From the NCBI RefSeq assembly GCF_910592395.1, contig NC_088321.1, positions 9,178,001 through 9,242,000 on the forward strand: a DNA stretch of 64,000 nt, read 5' to 3'. Numbering within the stretch: position 1 is the stretch's first letter; every line of letters starts with the position of its first letter. This stretch comes from Lineus longissimus. Its lineage: Eukaryota > Nemertea > Pilidiophora > Heteronemertea > Lineidae. Shown piece by piece: positions 13,729 through 27,402 of this stretch. The notes beneath the pieces were generated by a model. It was not told where the DNA came from, made no database searches, and was given only the letters and a program-made list of their open reading frames with translations. Position numbers and translations under genes: made by a program.

Positions 13729-16106
13729 TGTAAAACAATGCAAGTTTGATAAAAGAAGCAATTACACTGTTAACCCGTTGACATGAAGGTACTGTAGTGA
13801 CTCTAAAAGGGGCAATCGACATGAAGGTACTGTAGTGACTCTTAAACGGGCAATAGGGATTACACTACATCACTGAACGTTCGTGCACTTGAAATTTGGT
13901 TGATGGAAATAGAGCGTCTAAGGCTTTGAGATGCCTTCGCAGTTGGTAAATGCTAGCGGTCTGGTTGATCTCCTAATGTCGCTATCGGTCACCTGTAGCC
14001 GATCCATTAACCCTCTCCATTTGAACCATTCGGTTGCGTTTAGTCCCAGTGATTCGAAAGGTATCACTGTATTGTCTGGTCTTAGTAAATCTGAAATATA
14101 CTTTATCCCTACTTCCTTCCAATGTTTATGAAAAATCATTCTTTGATTAATTTTGATTAATTTATTGTACCATAAATATGTTTTTCCCGAGCCACGTGCT
14201 TGCAGGTGCCGCCTCTTTTGCCTTAGTGAGCCAATCATCTTATATTGTAGCATGTGATGTATGTTTTACCAGACTATTATGTGGAGTATTGTCCTTTGGA
14301 TTGAGGGTACGGTTCACCTCAATGTAAAACAATGCAAGTTTGATAAAAGAAGCAATTACACTGTTAACCCGTTGACATGAAGGTACTGTAGTGACTCTAA
14401 AAGGGGCAATCGACATGAAGGTACTGTAGTGACTCTTAAACGGGCAATAGGGATTACACTACATCACTGAACGTTCGTGCACTTGAAATTTGGTTGATGG
14501 AAATAGAGCGTCTAAGGCTTTGAGATGCCTTCGCAGTTGGTAAATGCTAGCGGTCTGGTTGATCTCCTAATGTCGCTATCGGTCACCTGTAGCTGATCCA
14601 TTAACCCTCTCCATTTGAACCATTCGGTTGCGTTTAGTCCCAGTGATTCGAAAGGTATCACTGTATTGTCTGGTCTTAGTAAATCTGAAATATACTTTAT
14701 CCCTACTTCCTTCCAATGTTTATGAAAAATCATTCTTTGATTAATTTTGATTAATTTATTGTACCATAAATATGTTTTTCCCGAGCCACGTGCTTGCAGG
14801 TGCCGCCTCTTTTGCCTTAGTGAGCCAATCATCTTATATTGTAGCATGTGATGTATGTTTTACCAGACTATTATGTGGAGTATTGTCCTTTGGATTGAGG
14901 GTACGGTTCACCTCAATGTAAAACAATGCAAGTTTGATAAAAGAAGCAATTACACTGTTAACCCGTTGACATGAAGGTACTGTAGTGACTCTAAAAGGGG
15001 CAATCGACATGAAGGTACTGTAGTGACTCTTAAACGGGCAATAGGGATTACACTACATCTCTGAACGTTCGTGCACTTGAAATTTGGTTGATGGAAATAG
15101 AGCGTCTAAGGCTTTGAGATGCCTTCGCAGTTGATAAATGTTAGCGGTCTGGTTGATCTCCTAATGTCGCTATCGGTCACCTGTAGCTGATCCATTAACC
15201 CTCTCCATTTGAACCATTCGGTTGCGTTTAGTCCCAGTGATTCGAAAGGTATCACTGTTTTGTCTGGTCTTAGTAAATCTGAAATATACTTTATCCCTAC
15301 TTCCTTCCAATGTTTATGAAAAATCATTCTTTGATTAATTTTGATTAATTTATTGTACCATAAATATGTTTTTCCCGAGCCACGTGCTTGCAGGTGCCGC
15401 CTCTTTTGCCTTAGTGAGCCAATCATCTTATATTGTAGCATGTGATGTATGTTTTACCAGACTATTATGTGGAGTATTGTCCTTTGGATTGAGGGTACGG
15501 TTCACCTCAATGTAAAACAATGCAAGTTTGATAAAAGAAGCAATTACACTGTTAACCCGTTGACATGAAGGTACTGTAGTGACTCTAAAAGGGGCAATCG
15601 ACATGAAGGTACTGTAGTGACTCTTAAACGGGCAATAGGGATTACACTACATCTCTGAACGTTCGTGCACTTGAAATTTGGTTGATGGAAATAGAGCGTC
15701 TAAGGCTTTGAGATGCCTTCGCAGTTGATAAATGCTAGCGGTCTGGTTGATCTCCTAATGTCGCTATCGGTCACCTGTAGCTGATCCATTAACCCTCTCC
15801 ATTTGAACCATTCGGTTGCGTTTAGTCCCAGTGATTCGAAAGGTATCACAGTGTTTTGTCTGGTCTTAGTAAATCTGAAATATACTTTATCCCTACTTCC
15901 TTCCAATGTTTATGAAAAATCATTCTTTGATTAATTTTGATTAATTTATTGTACCATAAATATGTTTTTCCCGAGCCACGTGCTTGCAGGCGCCGCCTCT
16001 TTTGCCTCAGTGAGCCAATCATCTTATATTGTAGCATGTGATGTATGTTTTACCAGACTATTATGTGGAGTATTGTCCTTTGGATTGAGGGTAAGGTTCA
16101 CCTCAA
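13729..16106. repeat. Four-monomer higher-order repeat b-c-d-a, copy 1 (2378 bp)
   Basis: Monomers with relics at 13918, 14512, 15106 and 15700 follow the order b, c, d-like, a, matching the next 2378 bp monomer by monomer. A private GCTAGC-to-GTTAGC change at 15141 recurs at 17519, exactly 2378 bp later. Within this copy the first two monomers also share a TGTATTG variant (14071 and 14665, 594 bp apart), showing a local exchange after the unit formed. Confidence 0.82.
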
Positions 16107-18484
16107 TGTAAAACAATGCAAGTTTGATAAAAGAAGCAATTACACTGTTAACCCGTTGACATGAAGGTACTGTAGTGACTCTAAAAGGGGCAATCGACAT
16201 GAAGGTACTGTAGTGACTCTTAAACGGGCAATAGGGATTACACTACATCACTGAACGTTCGTGCACTTGAAATTTGGTTGATGGAAATAGAGCGTCTAAG
16301 GCTTTGAGATGCCTTCGCAGTTGGTAAATGCTAGCGGTCTGGTTGATCTCCTAATGTCGCTATCGGTCACCTGTAGCCGATCCATTAACCCTCTCCATTT
16401 GAACCATTCGGTTGCGTTTAGTCCCAGTGATTCGAAAGGTATCACTGTTTTGTCTGGTCTTAGTAAATCTGAAATATACTTTATCCCTACTTCCTTCCAA
16501 TGTTTATGAAAAATCATTATTTGATTAATTTTGATTAATTTATTGTACCATAAATATGTTTTTCCCGAGCCACGTGCTTGCAGGTGCCGCCTCTTTTGCC
16601 TTAGTGAGCCAATCATCTTATATTGTAGCATGTGATGTATGTTTTACCAGACTATTATGTGGAGTATTGTCCTTTGGATTGAGGGTACGGTTCACCTCAA
16701 TGTAAAACAATGCAAGTTTGATAAAAGAAGCAATTACACTGTTAACCCGTTGACATGAAGGTACTGTAGTGACTCTAAAAGGGGCAATCGACATGAAGGT
16801 ACTGTAGTGACTCTTAAACGGGCAATAGGGATTACACTACATCACTGAACGTTCGTGCACTTGAAATTTGGTTGATGGAAATAGAGCGTCTAAGGCTTTG
16901 AGATGCCTTCGCAGTTGGTAAATGCTAGCGGTCTGGTTGATCTCCTAATGTCGCTATCGGTCACCTGTAGCTGATCCATTAACCCTCTCCATTTGAACCA
17001 TTCGGTTGCGTTTAGTCCCAGTGATTCGAAAGGTATCACTGTTTTGTCTGGTCTTAGTAAATCTGAAATATACTTTATCCCTACTTCCTTCCAATGTTTA
17101 TGAAAAATCATTCTTTGATTAATTTTGATTAATTTATTGTACCATAAATATGTTTTTCCCGAGCCACGTGCTTGCAGGTGCCGCCTCTTTTGCCTTAGTG
17201 AGCCAATCATCTTATATTGTAGCATGTGATGTATGTTTTACCAGACTATTATGTGGAGTATTGTCCTTTGGATTGAGGGTACGGTTCACCTCAATGTAAA
17301 ACAATGCAAGTTTGATAAAAGAAGCAATTACACTGTTAACCCGTTGACATGAAGGTACTGTAGTGACTCTAAAAGGGGCAATCGACATGAAGGTACTGTA
17401 GTGACTCTTAAACGGGCAATAGGGATTACACTACATCTCTGAACGTTCGTGCACTTGAAATTTGGTTGATGGAAATAGAGCGTCTAAGGCTTTGAGATGC
17501 CTTCGCAGTTGATAAATGTTAGCGGTCTGGTTGATCTCCTAATGTCGCTATCGGTCACCTGTAGCTGATCCATTAACCCTCTCCATTTGAACCATTCGGT
17601 TGCGTTTAGTCCCAGTGATTCGAAAGGTATCACTGTTTTGTCTGGTCTTAGTAAATCTGAAATATACTTTATCCCTACTTCCTTCCAATGTTTAAGAAAA
17701 ATCATTATTTGATTAATTTTGATTAATTTATTGTACCATAAATATGTTTTTCCCGAGCCACGTGCTTGCAGGCGCCGCCTCTTTTGCCTTAGTGAGCCAA
17801 TCATCTTATATTGTAGCATGTGATGTATGTTTTACCAGACTATTATGTGGAGTATTGTCCTTTGGATTGAGGGTAAGGTTCACCTCAATGTAAAACAATG
17901 CAAGTTTGATAAAAGAAGCAATTACACTGTTAACCCGTTGACATGAAGGTACTGTAGTGACTCTAAAAGGGGCAATCGACATGAAGGTACTGTAGTGACT
18001 CTTAAACGGGCAATAGGGATTACACTACATCTCTGAACGTTCGTGCACTTGAAATTTGGTTGATGGAAATAGAGCGTCTAAGGCTTTGAGATGCCTTCGC
18101 AGTTGATAAATGCTAGCGGTCTGGTTGATCTCCTAATGTCGCTATCGGTCACCTGTAGCTGATCCATTAACCCTCTCCATTTGAACCATTCGGTTGCGTT
18201 TAGTCCCAGTGATTCGAAAGGTATCACAGTGTTTTGTCTGGTCTTAGTAAATCTGAAATATACTTTATCCCTACTTCCTTCCAATGTTTATGAAAAATCA
18301 TTCTTTGATTAATTTTGATTAATTTATTGTACCATAAATATGTTTTTCCCGAGCCACGTGATTGCAGGCGCCGCCTCTTTTGCCTCAGTGAGCCAATCAT
18401 CTTATATTGTAGCATGTGATGTATGTTTTACCAGACTATTATGTGGAGTATTGTCCTTTGGATTGAGGGTAAGGTTCACCTCAA
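16107..18484. repeat. Four-monomer higher-order repeat b-c-d-a, copy 2 (2378 bp)
   Basis: Monomers with relics at 16296, 16890, 17484 and 18078 repeat the b, c, d, a order of the preceding 2378 bp. The private C-to-T at 17519 ties it to copy 1. The b member carries Ile at codon 38 (ATTATT variant), a small private difference. Confidence 0.82.
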
Positions 18485-21400
18485 TGTAAAACAATGCAAG
18501 TTTGATAAAAGAAGCAATTACACTGTTAACCCGTTGACATGAAGGTACTGTAGTGACTCTAAAAGGGGCAATCGACATGAAGGTACTGTAGTGACTCTTA
18601 AACGGGCAATAGGGATTACACTACATCACTGAACGTTCGTGCACTTGAAATTTGGTTGATGGAAATAGAGCGTCTAAGGCTTTGAGATGCCTTCGCAGTT
18701 GGTAAATGCTAGCGGTCTGGTTGATCTCCTAATGTTGCTATCGGTCACCTGTAGCCGATCCATTAACCCTCTCCATTTGAACCATTCGGTTGCGTTTAGT
18801 CCCAGTGATTCGAAAGGTATCACTGTTTTGTCTGGTCTTAGTAAATCTGAAATATACTTTATCCCTACTTCCTTCCAATGTTTATGAAAAATCATTCTTT
18901 GATTAATTTTGATTAATTTATTGTACCATAAATATGTTTTTCCCGAGCCACGTGCTTGCAGGTGCCGCCTCTTTTGCCTTAGTGAGCCAATCATCTTATA
19001 TTGTAGCATGTGATATATGTTTTACCAGACTATTATGTGGAGTATTGTCCTTTGGATTGAGGGTACGGTTCACCTCAATGTAAAACAATGCAAGTTTGAT
19101 AAAAGAAGCAATTACACTGTTAACCCGTTGACATGAAGGTACTGTAGTGACTCTAAAAGGGGCAATCGACATGAAGGTACTGTAGTGACTCTTAAACGGG
19201 CAATAGGGATTACACTACATCACTGAACGTTCGTGCACTTGAAATTTGGTTGATGGAAATAGAGCGTCTAAGGCTTTGAGATGCCTTCGCAGTTGGTAAA
19301 TGCTAGCGGTCTGGTTGATCTCCTAATGTCGCTATCGGTCACCTGTAGCCGATCCATTAACCCTCTCCATTTGAACCATTCGGTTGCGTTTAGTCCCAGT
19401 GATTCGAAAGGTATCACTGTTTTGTCTGGTCTTAGTAAATCTGAAATATACTTTATCCCTACTTCCTTCCAATGTTTATGAAAAATCATTCTTTGATTAA
19501 TTTTGATTAATTTATTGTACCATAAATATGTTTTTCCCGAGCCACGTGCTTGCAGGTGCCACCTCTTTTGCCTTAGTGAGCCAATCATCTTATATTGTAG
19601 CATGTGATGTATGTTTTACCAGACTATTATGTGGAGTATTGTCCTTTGGATTGAGGGTACGGTTCACCTCAATGTAAAACAATGCAAGTTTGATAAAAGA
19701 AGCAATTACACTGTTAACCCGTTGACATGAAGGTACTGTAGTGACTCTAAAAGGGGCAATCGACATGAAGGTACTGTAGTGACTCTTAAACGGGCAATAG
19801 GGATTACACTACATCTCTGAACGTTCGTGCACTTGAAATTTGGTTGATGGAAATAGAGCGTCTAAGGCTTTGAGATGCCTTCGCAGTTGATAAATGCTAG
19901 CAGTCTGGTTGATCTCCTAATGTCGCTATCGGTCACCTGTAGCTGATCCATTAACCCTCTCCATTTGAACCATTCGGTTGCGTTTAGTCCCAGTGATTCG
20001 AAAGGTATCACAGTGTTTTGTCTGGTCTTAGTAAATCTGAAATATACTTTATCCCTACTTCCTTCCAATGTTTATGAAAAATCATTCTTTGATTAATTTT
20101 GATTAATTTATTGTACCATAAATATGTTTTTCCCGAGCCACGTGCTTGCAGGCGCCGCCTCTTTTGCCTCAGTGAGCCAATCATCTTATATTGTAGCATG
20201 TGATGTATGTTTTACCAGACTATTATGTGGAGTATTGTCCTTTGGATTGAGGGTAAGGTTCACCTCAATATAAAACAATGCAAGTTTGATAAAAGAAGCA
20301 ATTACACTGTTAACCCGTTGACATGAAGGTACTGTAGTGACTCTAAAAGGGGCAATCGACATGAAGGTACTGTAGTGACTCTTAAACGGGCAATAGGGAT
20401 TACACTACATCACTGAACGTTCGTGCACTTGAAATTTGGTTGATGGAAATAGAGCGTCTAAGGCTTTGAGATGCCTTCGCAGTTGGTAAATGCTAGCGGT
20501 CTGGTTGATCTCCTAATGTCGCTATCGGTCACCTGTAGCCGATCCATTAACCCTCTCCATTTGAACCATTCGGTTGCGTTTAGTCCCAGTGATTCGAAAG
20601 GTATCACTGTTTTGTCTGGTCTTAGTAAATCTGAAATATACTTTATCCCTACTTCCTTCCAATGTTTATGAAAAATCATTCTTTGATTAATTTTGATTAA
20701 TTTATTGTACCATAAATATGTTTTTCCCGAGCCACGTGCTTGCAGGTGCCGCCTCTTTTGCCTTAGTGAGCCAATCATCTTATATTGTAGCATGTGATGT
20801 ATGTTTTACCAGACTATTATGTGGAGTATTGTCCTTTGGATTGAGGGTACGGTTCACCTCAATGTAAAACAATGCAAGTTTGATAAAAGAAGCAATTACA
20901 CTGTTAACCCGTTGACATGAAGGTACTGTAGTGACTCTAAAAGGGGCAATCGACATGAAGGTACTGTAGTGACTCTTAAACGGGCAATAGGGATTACACT
21001 ACATCACTGAACGTTCGTGCACTTGAAATTTGGTTGATGGAAATAGAGCGTCTAAGGCTTTGAGATGCCTTCGCAGTTGGTAAATGCTAGCGGTCTGGTT
21101 GATCTCCTAATGTCGCTATCGGTCACCTGTAGCCGATCCATTAACCCTCTCCATTTGAACCATTCGGTTGCGTTTAGTCCCAGTGATTCGAAAGGTATCA
21201 CTGTTTTGTCTGGTCTTAGTAAATCTGAAATATACTTTATCCCTACTTCCTTCCAATGTTTATGAAAAATCATTCTTTGATTAATTTTGATTAATTTATT
21301 GTACCATAAATATGTTTTTCCCGAGCCACGTGCTTGCAGGTGCCGCCTCTTTTGCCTTAGTGAGCCAATCATCTTATATTGTAGCATGTGATGTATGTTT

Positions 21401-23240
21401 TACCAGACTATTATGTGGAGTATTGTCCTTTGGATTGAGGGTACGGTTCACCTCAATGTAAAACAATGCAAGTTTGATAAAAGAAGCAATTACACTGTTA
21501 ACCCGTTGACATGAAGGTACTGTAGTGACTCTAAAAGGGGCAATCGACATGAAGGTACTGTAGTGACTCTTAAACGGGCAATAGGGATTACACTACATCT
21601 CTGAACGTTCGTGCACTTGAAATTTGGTTGATGGAAATAGAGCGTCTAAGGCTTTGAGATGCCTTCGCAGTTGATAAATGCTAGCGGTCTGGTTGATCTC
21701 CTAATGTCGCTATCGGTCACCTGTAGCTGATCCATTAACCCTCTCCATTTGAACCATTCGGTTGCGTTTAGTCCCAGTGATTCGAAAGGTATCACTGTTT
21801 TGTCTGGTCTTAGTAAATCTGAAATATACTTTATCCCTACTTCCTTCCAATGTTTAAGAAAAATCATTATTTGATTAATTTTGATTAATTTATTGTACCA
21901 TAAATATGTTTTTCCCGAGCCACGTGCTTGCAGGCGCCGCCTCTTTTGCCTTAGTGAGCCAATCATCTTATATTGTAGCATGTGATGTATGTTTTACCAG
22001 ACTATTATGTGGAGTATTGTCCTTTGGATTGAGGGTAAGGTTCACCTCAATGTAAAACAATGCAAGTTTGATAAAAGAAGCAATTACACTGTTAACCCGT
22101 TGACATGAAGGTACTGTAGTGACTCTAAAAGGGGCAATCGACATGAAGGTACTGTAGTGACTCTTAAACGGGCAATAGGGATTACACTACATCACTGAAC
22201 GTTCGTGCACTTGAAATTTGGTTGATGGAAATAGAGCGTCTAAGGCTTTGAGATGCCTTCGCAGTTGGTAAATGCTAGCGGTCTGGTTGATCTCCTAATG
22301 TCGCTATCGGTCACCTGTAGCCGATCCATTAACCCTCTCCATTTGAACCATTCGGTTGCGTTTAGTCCCAGTGATTCGAAAGGTATCACTGTTTTGTCTG
22401 GTCTTAGTAAATCTGAAATATACTTTATCCCTACTTCCTTCCAATGTTTATGAAAAATCATTCTTTGATTAATTTTGATTAATTTATTGTACCATAAATA
22501 TGTTTTTCCCGAGCCACGTGCTTGCAGGCGCCGCCTCTTTTGCCTTAGTGAGCCAATCATCTTATATTGTAGCATGTGATGTATGTTTTACCAGACTATT
22601 ATGTGGAGTATTGTCCTTTGGATTGAGGGTACGGTTCACCTCAATGTAAAACAATGCAAGTTTGATAAAAGAAGCAATTACACTGTTAACCCGTTGACAT
22701 GAAGGTACTGTAGTGACTCTAAAAGGGGCAATCGACATGAAGGTACTGTAGTGACTCTTAAACGGGCAATAGGGATTACACTACATCTCTGAACGTTCGT
22801 GCACTTGAAATTTGGTTGATGGAAATAGAGCGTCTAAGGCTTTGAGATGCCTTCGCAGTTGATAAATGCTAGCGGTCTGGTTGATCTCCTAATGTCGCTA
22901 TCGGTCACCTGTAGCTGATCCATTAACCCTCTCCATTTGAACCATTCGGTTGCGTTTAGTCCCAGTGATTCGAAAGGTATCACAGTGTTTTGTCTGGTCT
23001 TAGTAAATCTGAAATATACTTTATCCCTACTTCCTTCCAATGTTTATGAAAAATCATTCTTTGATTAATTTTGATTAATTTATTGTACCATAAATATGTT
23101 TTTCCCGAGCCACGTGCTTGCAGGCGCCGCCTCTTTTGCCTCAGTGAGCCAATCATCTTATATTGTAGCATGTGATGTATGTTTTACCAGACTATTATGT
23201 GGAGTATTGTCCTTTGGATTGAGGGTAAGGTTCACCTCAA

Positions 23241-25618
23241 TGTAAAACAATGCAAGTTTGATAAAAGAAGCAATTACACTGTTAACCCGTTGACATGAAG
23301 GTACTGTAGTGACTCTAAAAGGGGCAATCGACATGAAGGTACTGTAGTGACTCTTAAACGGGCAATAGGGATTACACTACATCACTGAACGTTCGTGCAC
23401 TTGAAATTTGGTTGATGGAAATAGAGCGTCTAAGGCTTTGAGATGCCTTCGCAGTTGGTAAATGCTAGCGGTCTGGTTGATCTCCTAATGTCGCTATCGG
23501 TCACCTGTAGCCGATCCATTAACCCTCTCCATTTGAACCATTCGGTTGCGTTTAGTCCCAGTGATTCGAAAGGTATCACTGTTTTGTCTGGTCTTAGTAA
23601 ATCTGAAATATACTTTATCCCTACTTCCTTCCAATGTTTATGAAAAATCATTCTTTGATTAATTTTGATTAATTTATTGTACCATAAATATGTTTTTCCC
23701 GAGCCACGTGCTTGCAGGTGCCGCCTCTTTTGCCTTAGTGAGCCAATCATCTTATATTGTAGCATGTGATGTATGTTTTACCAGACTATTATGTGGAGTA
23801 TTGTCCTTTGGATTGAGGGTACGGTTCACCTCAATGTAAAACAATGCAAGTTTGATAAAAGAAGCAATTACACTGTTAACCCGTTGACATGAAGGTACTG
23901 TAGTGACTCTAAAAGGGGCAATCGACATGAAGGTACTGTAGTGACTCTTAAACGGGCAATAGGGATTACACTACATCACTGAACGTTCGTGCACTTGAAA
24001 TTTGGTTGATGGAAATAGAGCGTCTAAGGCTTTGAGATGCCTTCGCAGTTGGTAAATGCTAGCGGTCTGGTTGATCTCCTAATGTCGCTATCGGTCACCT
24101 GTAGCTGATCCATTAACCCTCTCCATTTGAACCATTCGGTTGCGTTTAGTCCCAGTGATTCGAAAGGTATCACTGTTTTGTCTGGTCTTAGTAAATCTGA
24201 AATATACTTTATCCCTACTTCCTTCCAATGTTTATGAAAAATCATTCTTTGATTAATTTTGATTAATTTATTGTACCATAAATATGTTTTTCCCGAGCCA
24301 CGTGCTTGCAGGTGCCGCCTCTTTTGCCTTAGTGAGCCAATCATCTTATATTGTAGCATGTGATGTATGTTTTACCAGACTATTATGTGGAGTATTGTCC
24401 TTTGGATTGAGGGTACGGTTCACCTCAATGTAAAACAATGCAAGTTTGATAAAAGAAGCAATTACACTGTTAACCCGTTGACATGAAGGTACTGTAGCGA
24501 CTCTAAAAGGGGCAATCGACATGAAGGTACTGTAGTGACTCTTAAACGGGCAATAGGGATTACACTACATCTCTGAACGTTCGTGCACTTGAAATTTGGT
24601 TGATGGAAATAGAGCGTCTAAGGCTTTGAGATGCCTTCGCAGTTGATAAATGCTAGCGGTCTGGTTGATCTCCTAATGTCGCTATCGGTCACCTGTAGCT
24701 GATCCATTAACCCTCTCCATTTGAACCATTCGGTTGCGTTTAGTCCCAGTGATTCGAAAGGTATCACTGTTTTGTCTGGTCTTAGTAAATCTGAAATATA
24801 CTTTATCCCTACTTCCTTCCAATGTTTAAGAAAAATCATTATTTGATTAATTTTGATTAATTTATTGTACCATAAATATGTTTTTCCCGAGCCACGTGCT
24901 TGCAGGCGCCGCCTCTTTTGCCTTAGTGAGCCAATCATCTTATATTGTAGCATGTGATGTATGTTTTACCAGACTATTATGTGGAGTATTGTCCTTTGGA
25001 TTGAGGGTAAGGTTCACCTCAATGTAAAACAATGCATGTTTGATAAAAGAAGCAATTACACTGTTAACCCGTTGACATGAAGGTACTGTAGTGACTCTAA
25101 AAGGGGCAATCGACATGAAGGTACTGTAGTGACTCTTAAACGGGCAATAGGGATTACACTACATCACTGAACGTTCGTGCACTTGAAATTTGGTTGATGG
25201 AAATAGAGCGTCTAAGGCTTTGAGATGCCTTCGCAGTTGGTAAATGCTAGCGGTCTGGTTGATCTCCTAATGTCGCTATCGGTCACCTGTAGCCGATCCA
25301 TTAACCCTCTCCATTTGAACCATTCGGTTGCGTTTAGTCCCAGTGATTCGAAAGGTATCACAGTGTTTTGTCTGGTCTTAGTAAATCTGAAATATACTTT
25401 ATCCCTACTTCCTTCCAATGTTTATGAAAAATCATTCTTTGATTAATTTTGATTAATTTATTGTACCATAAATATGTTTTTCCCGAGCCACGTGCTTGCA
25501 GGTGCCGCCTCTTTTGCCTTAGTGAGCCAATCATCTTATATTGTAGCATGTGATGTATGTTTTACCAGACTATTATGTGGAGTATTGTCCTTTGGATTGA
25601 GGGTACGGTTCACCTCAA
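23241..25618. repeat. Four-monomer higher-order repeat b-c-d-a, distant copy (2378 bp)
   Basis: Monomers with relics at 23430, 24024, 24618 and 25212 again follow b, c, d, a. The last is a hybrid: it has the AG insertion of type a but the GTTGGTAAA, CCGATCC and CAGGTG variants of type b. It is followed by another a and b (25808, 26404). The same four-monomer order 5 kb from copy 2 shows that the block was duplicated and then partly rearranged. Confidence 0.72.
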
Positions 25619-27402
25619 TGTAAAACAATGCAAGTTTGATAAAAGAAGCAATTACACTGTTAACCCGTTGACATGAAGGTACTGTAGAGACTCTAAAAGG
25701 GGCAATCGACATGAAGGTACTGTAGTGACTCTTAAACGGGCAATAGGGATTACACTACATCTCTGAACGTTCGTGCACTTGAAATTTGGTTGATGGAAAT
25801 AGAGCGTCTAAGGCTTTGAGATGCCTTCGCAGTTGATAAATGCTAGCGGTCTGGTTGATCTCCTAATGTCGCTATCGGTCACCTGTAGCTGATCCATTAA
25901 CCCTCTCCATTTGAACCATTCGGTTGCGTTTAGTCCCAGTGATTCGAAAGGTATCACAGTGTTTTGTCTGGTCTTAGTAAATCTGAAATATACTTTATCC
26001 CTACTTCCTTCCAATGTTTATGAAAAATCATTCTTTGATTAATTTTGATTAATTTATTGTACCATAAATATGTTTTTCCCGAGCCACGTGCTTGCAGGCG
26101 CCGCCTCTTTTGCCTCAGTGAGCCAATCATCTTATATCGTAGCATGTGATGTATGTTTTACCAGACTATTATGTGGAGTATTGTCCTTTGGATTGAGGGT
26201 AAGGTTCACCTCAATGTAAAACAATGCAAGTTTGATAAAAGAAGCAATTACACTGTTAACCCGTTGACATGAAGGTACTGTAGTGACTCTAAAAGGGGCA
26301 ATCGACATGAAGGTACTGTAGTGACTCTTAAACGGGCAATAGGGATTACACTACATCACTGAACGTTCGTGCACTTGAAATTTGGTTGATGGAAATAGAG
26401 CGTCTAAGGCTTTGAGATGCCTTCGCAGTTGGTAAATGCTAGCGGTCTGGTTGATCTCCTAATGTCGCTATCGGTCACCTGTAGCCGATCCATTAACCCT
26501 CTCCATTTGAACCATTCGGTTGCGTTTAGTCCCAGTGATTCGAAAGGTATCACTGTTTTGTCTGGTCTTAGTAAATCTGAAATATACTTTATCCCTACTT
26601 CCTTCCAATGTTTATGAAAAATCATTCTTTGATTAATTTTGATTAATTTATTGTACCATAAATATGTTTTTCCCGAGCCACGTGCTTGCAGGTGCCGCCT
26701 CTTTTGCCTTAGTGAGCCAATCATCTTATATTGTAGCATGTGATGTATGTTTTACCAGACTATTATGTGGAGTATTGTCCTTTGGATTGAGGGTACGGTT
26801 CACCTCAATGTAAAACAATGCAAGTTTGATAAAAGAAGCAATTACACTGTTAACCCGTTGACATGAAGGTACTGTAGTGACTCTAAAAGGGGCAATCGAC
26901 ATGAAGGTACTGTAGTGACTCTTAAACGGGCAATAGGGATTACACTACATCACTGAACGTTCGTGCACTTGAAATTTGGTTGATGGAAATAGAGCGTCTA
27001 AGGCTTTGAGATGCCTTCGCAGTTGGTAAATGCTAGCGGTCTGGTTGATCTCCTAATGTCGCTATCGGTCACCTGTAGCTGATCCATTAACCCTCTCCAT
27101 TTGAACCATTCGGTTGCGTTTAGTCCCAGTGATTCGAAAGGTATCACTGTTTTGTCTGGTCTTAGTAAATCTGAAATATACTTTATCCCTACTTCCTTCC
27201 AATGTTTAAGAAAAATCATTATTTGATTAATTTTGATTAATTTATTGTACCATAAATATGTTTTTCCCGAGCCACGTGCTTGCAGGCGCCGCCTCTTTTG
27301 CCTTAGTGAGCCAATCATCTTATATTGTAGCATGTGATGTATGTTTTACCAGACTATTATGTGGAGTATTGTCCTTTGGATTGAGGGTAAGGTTCACCTC
27401 AA

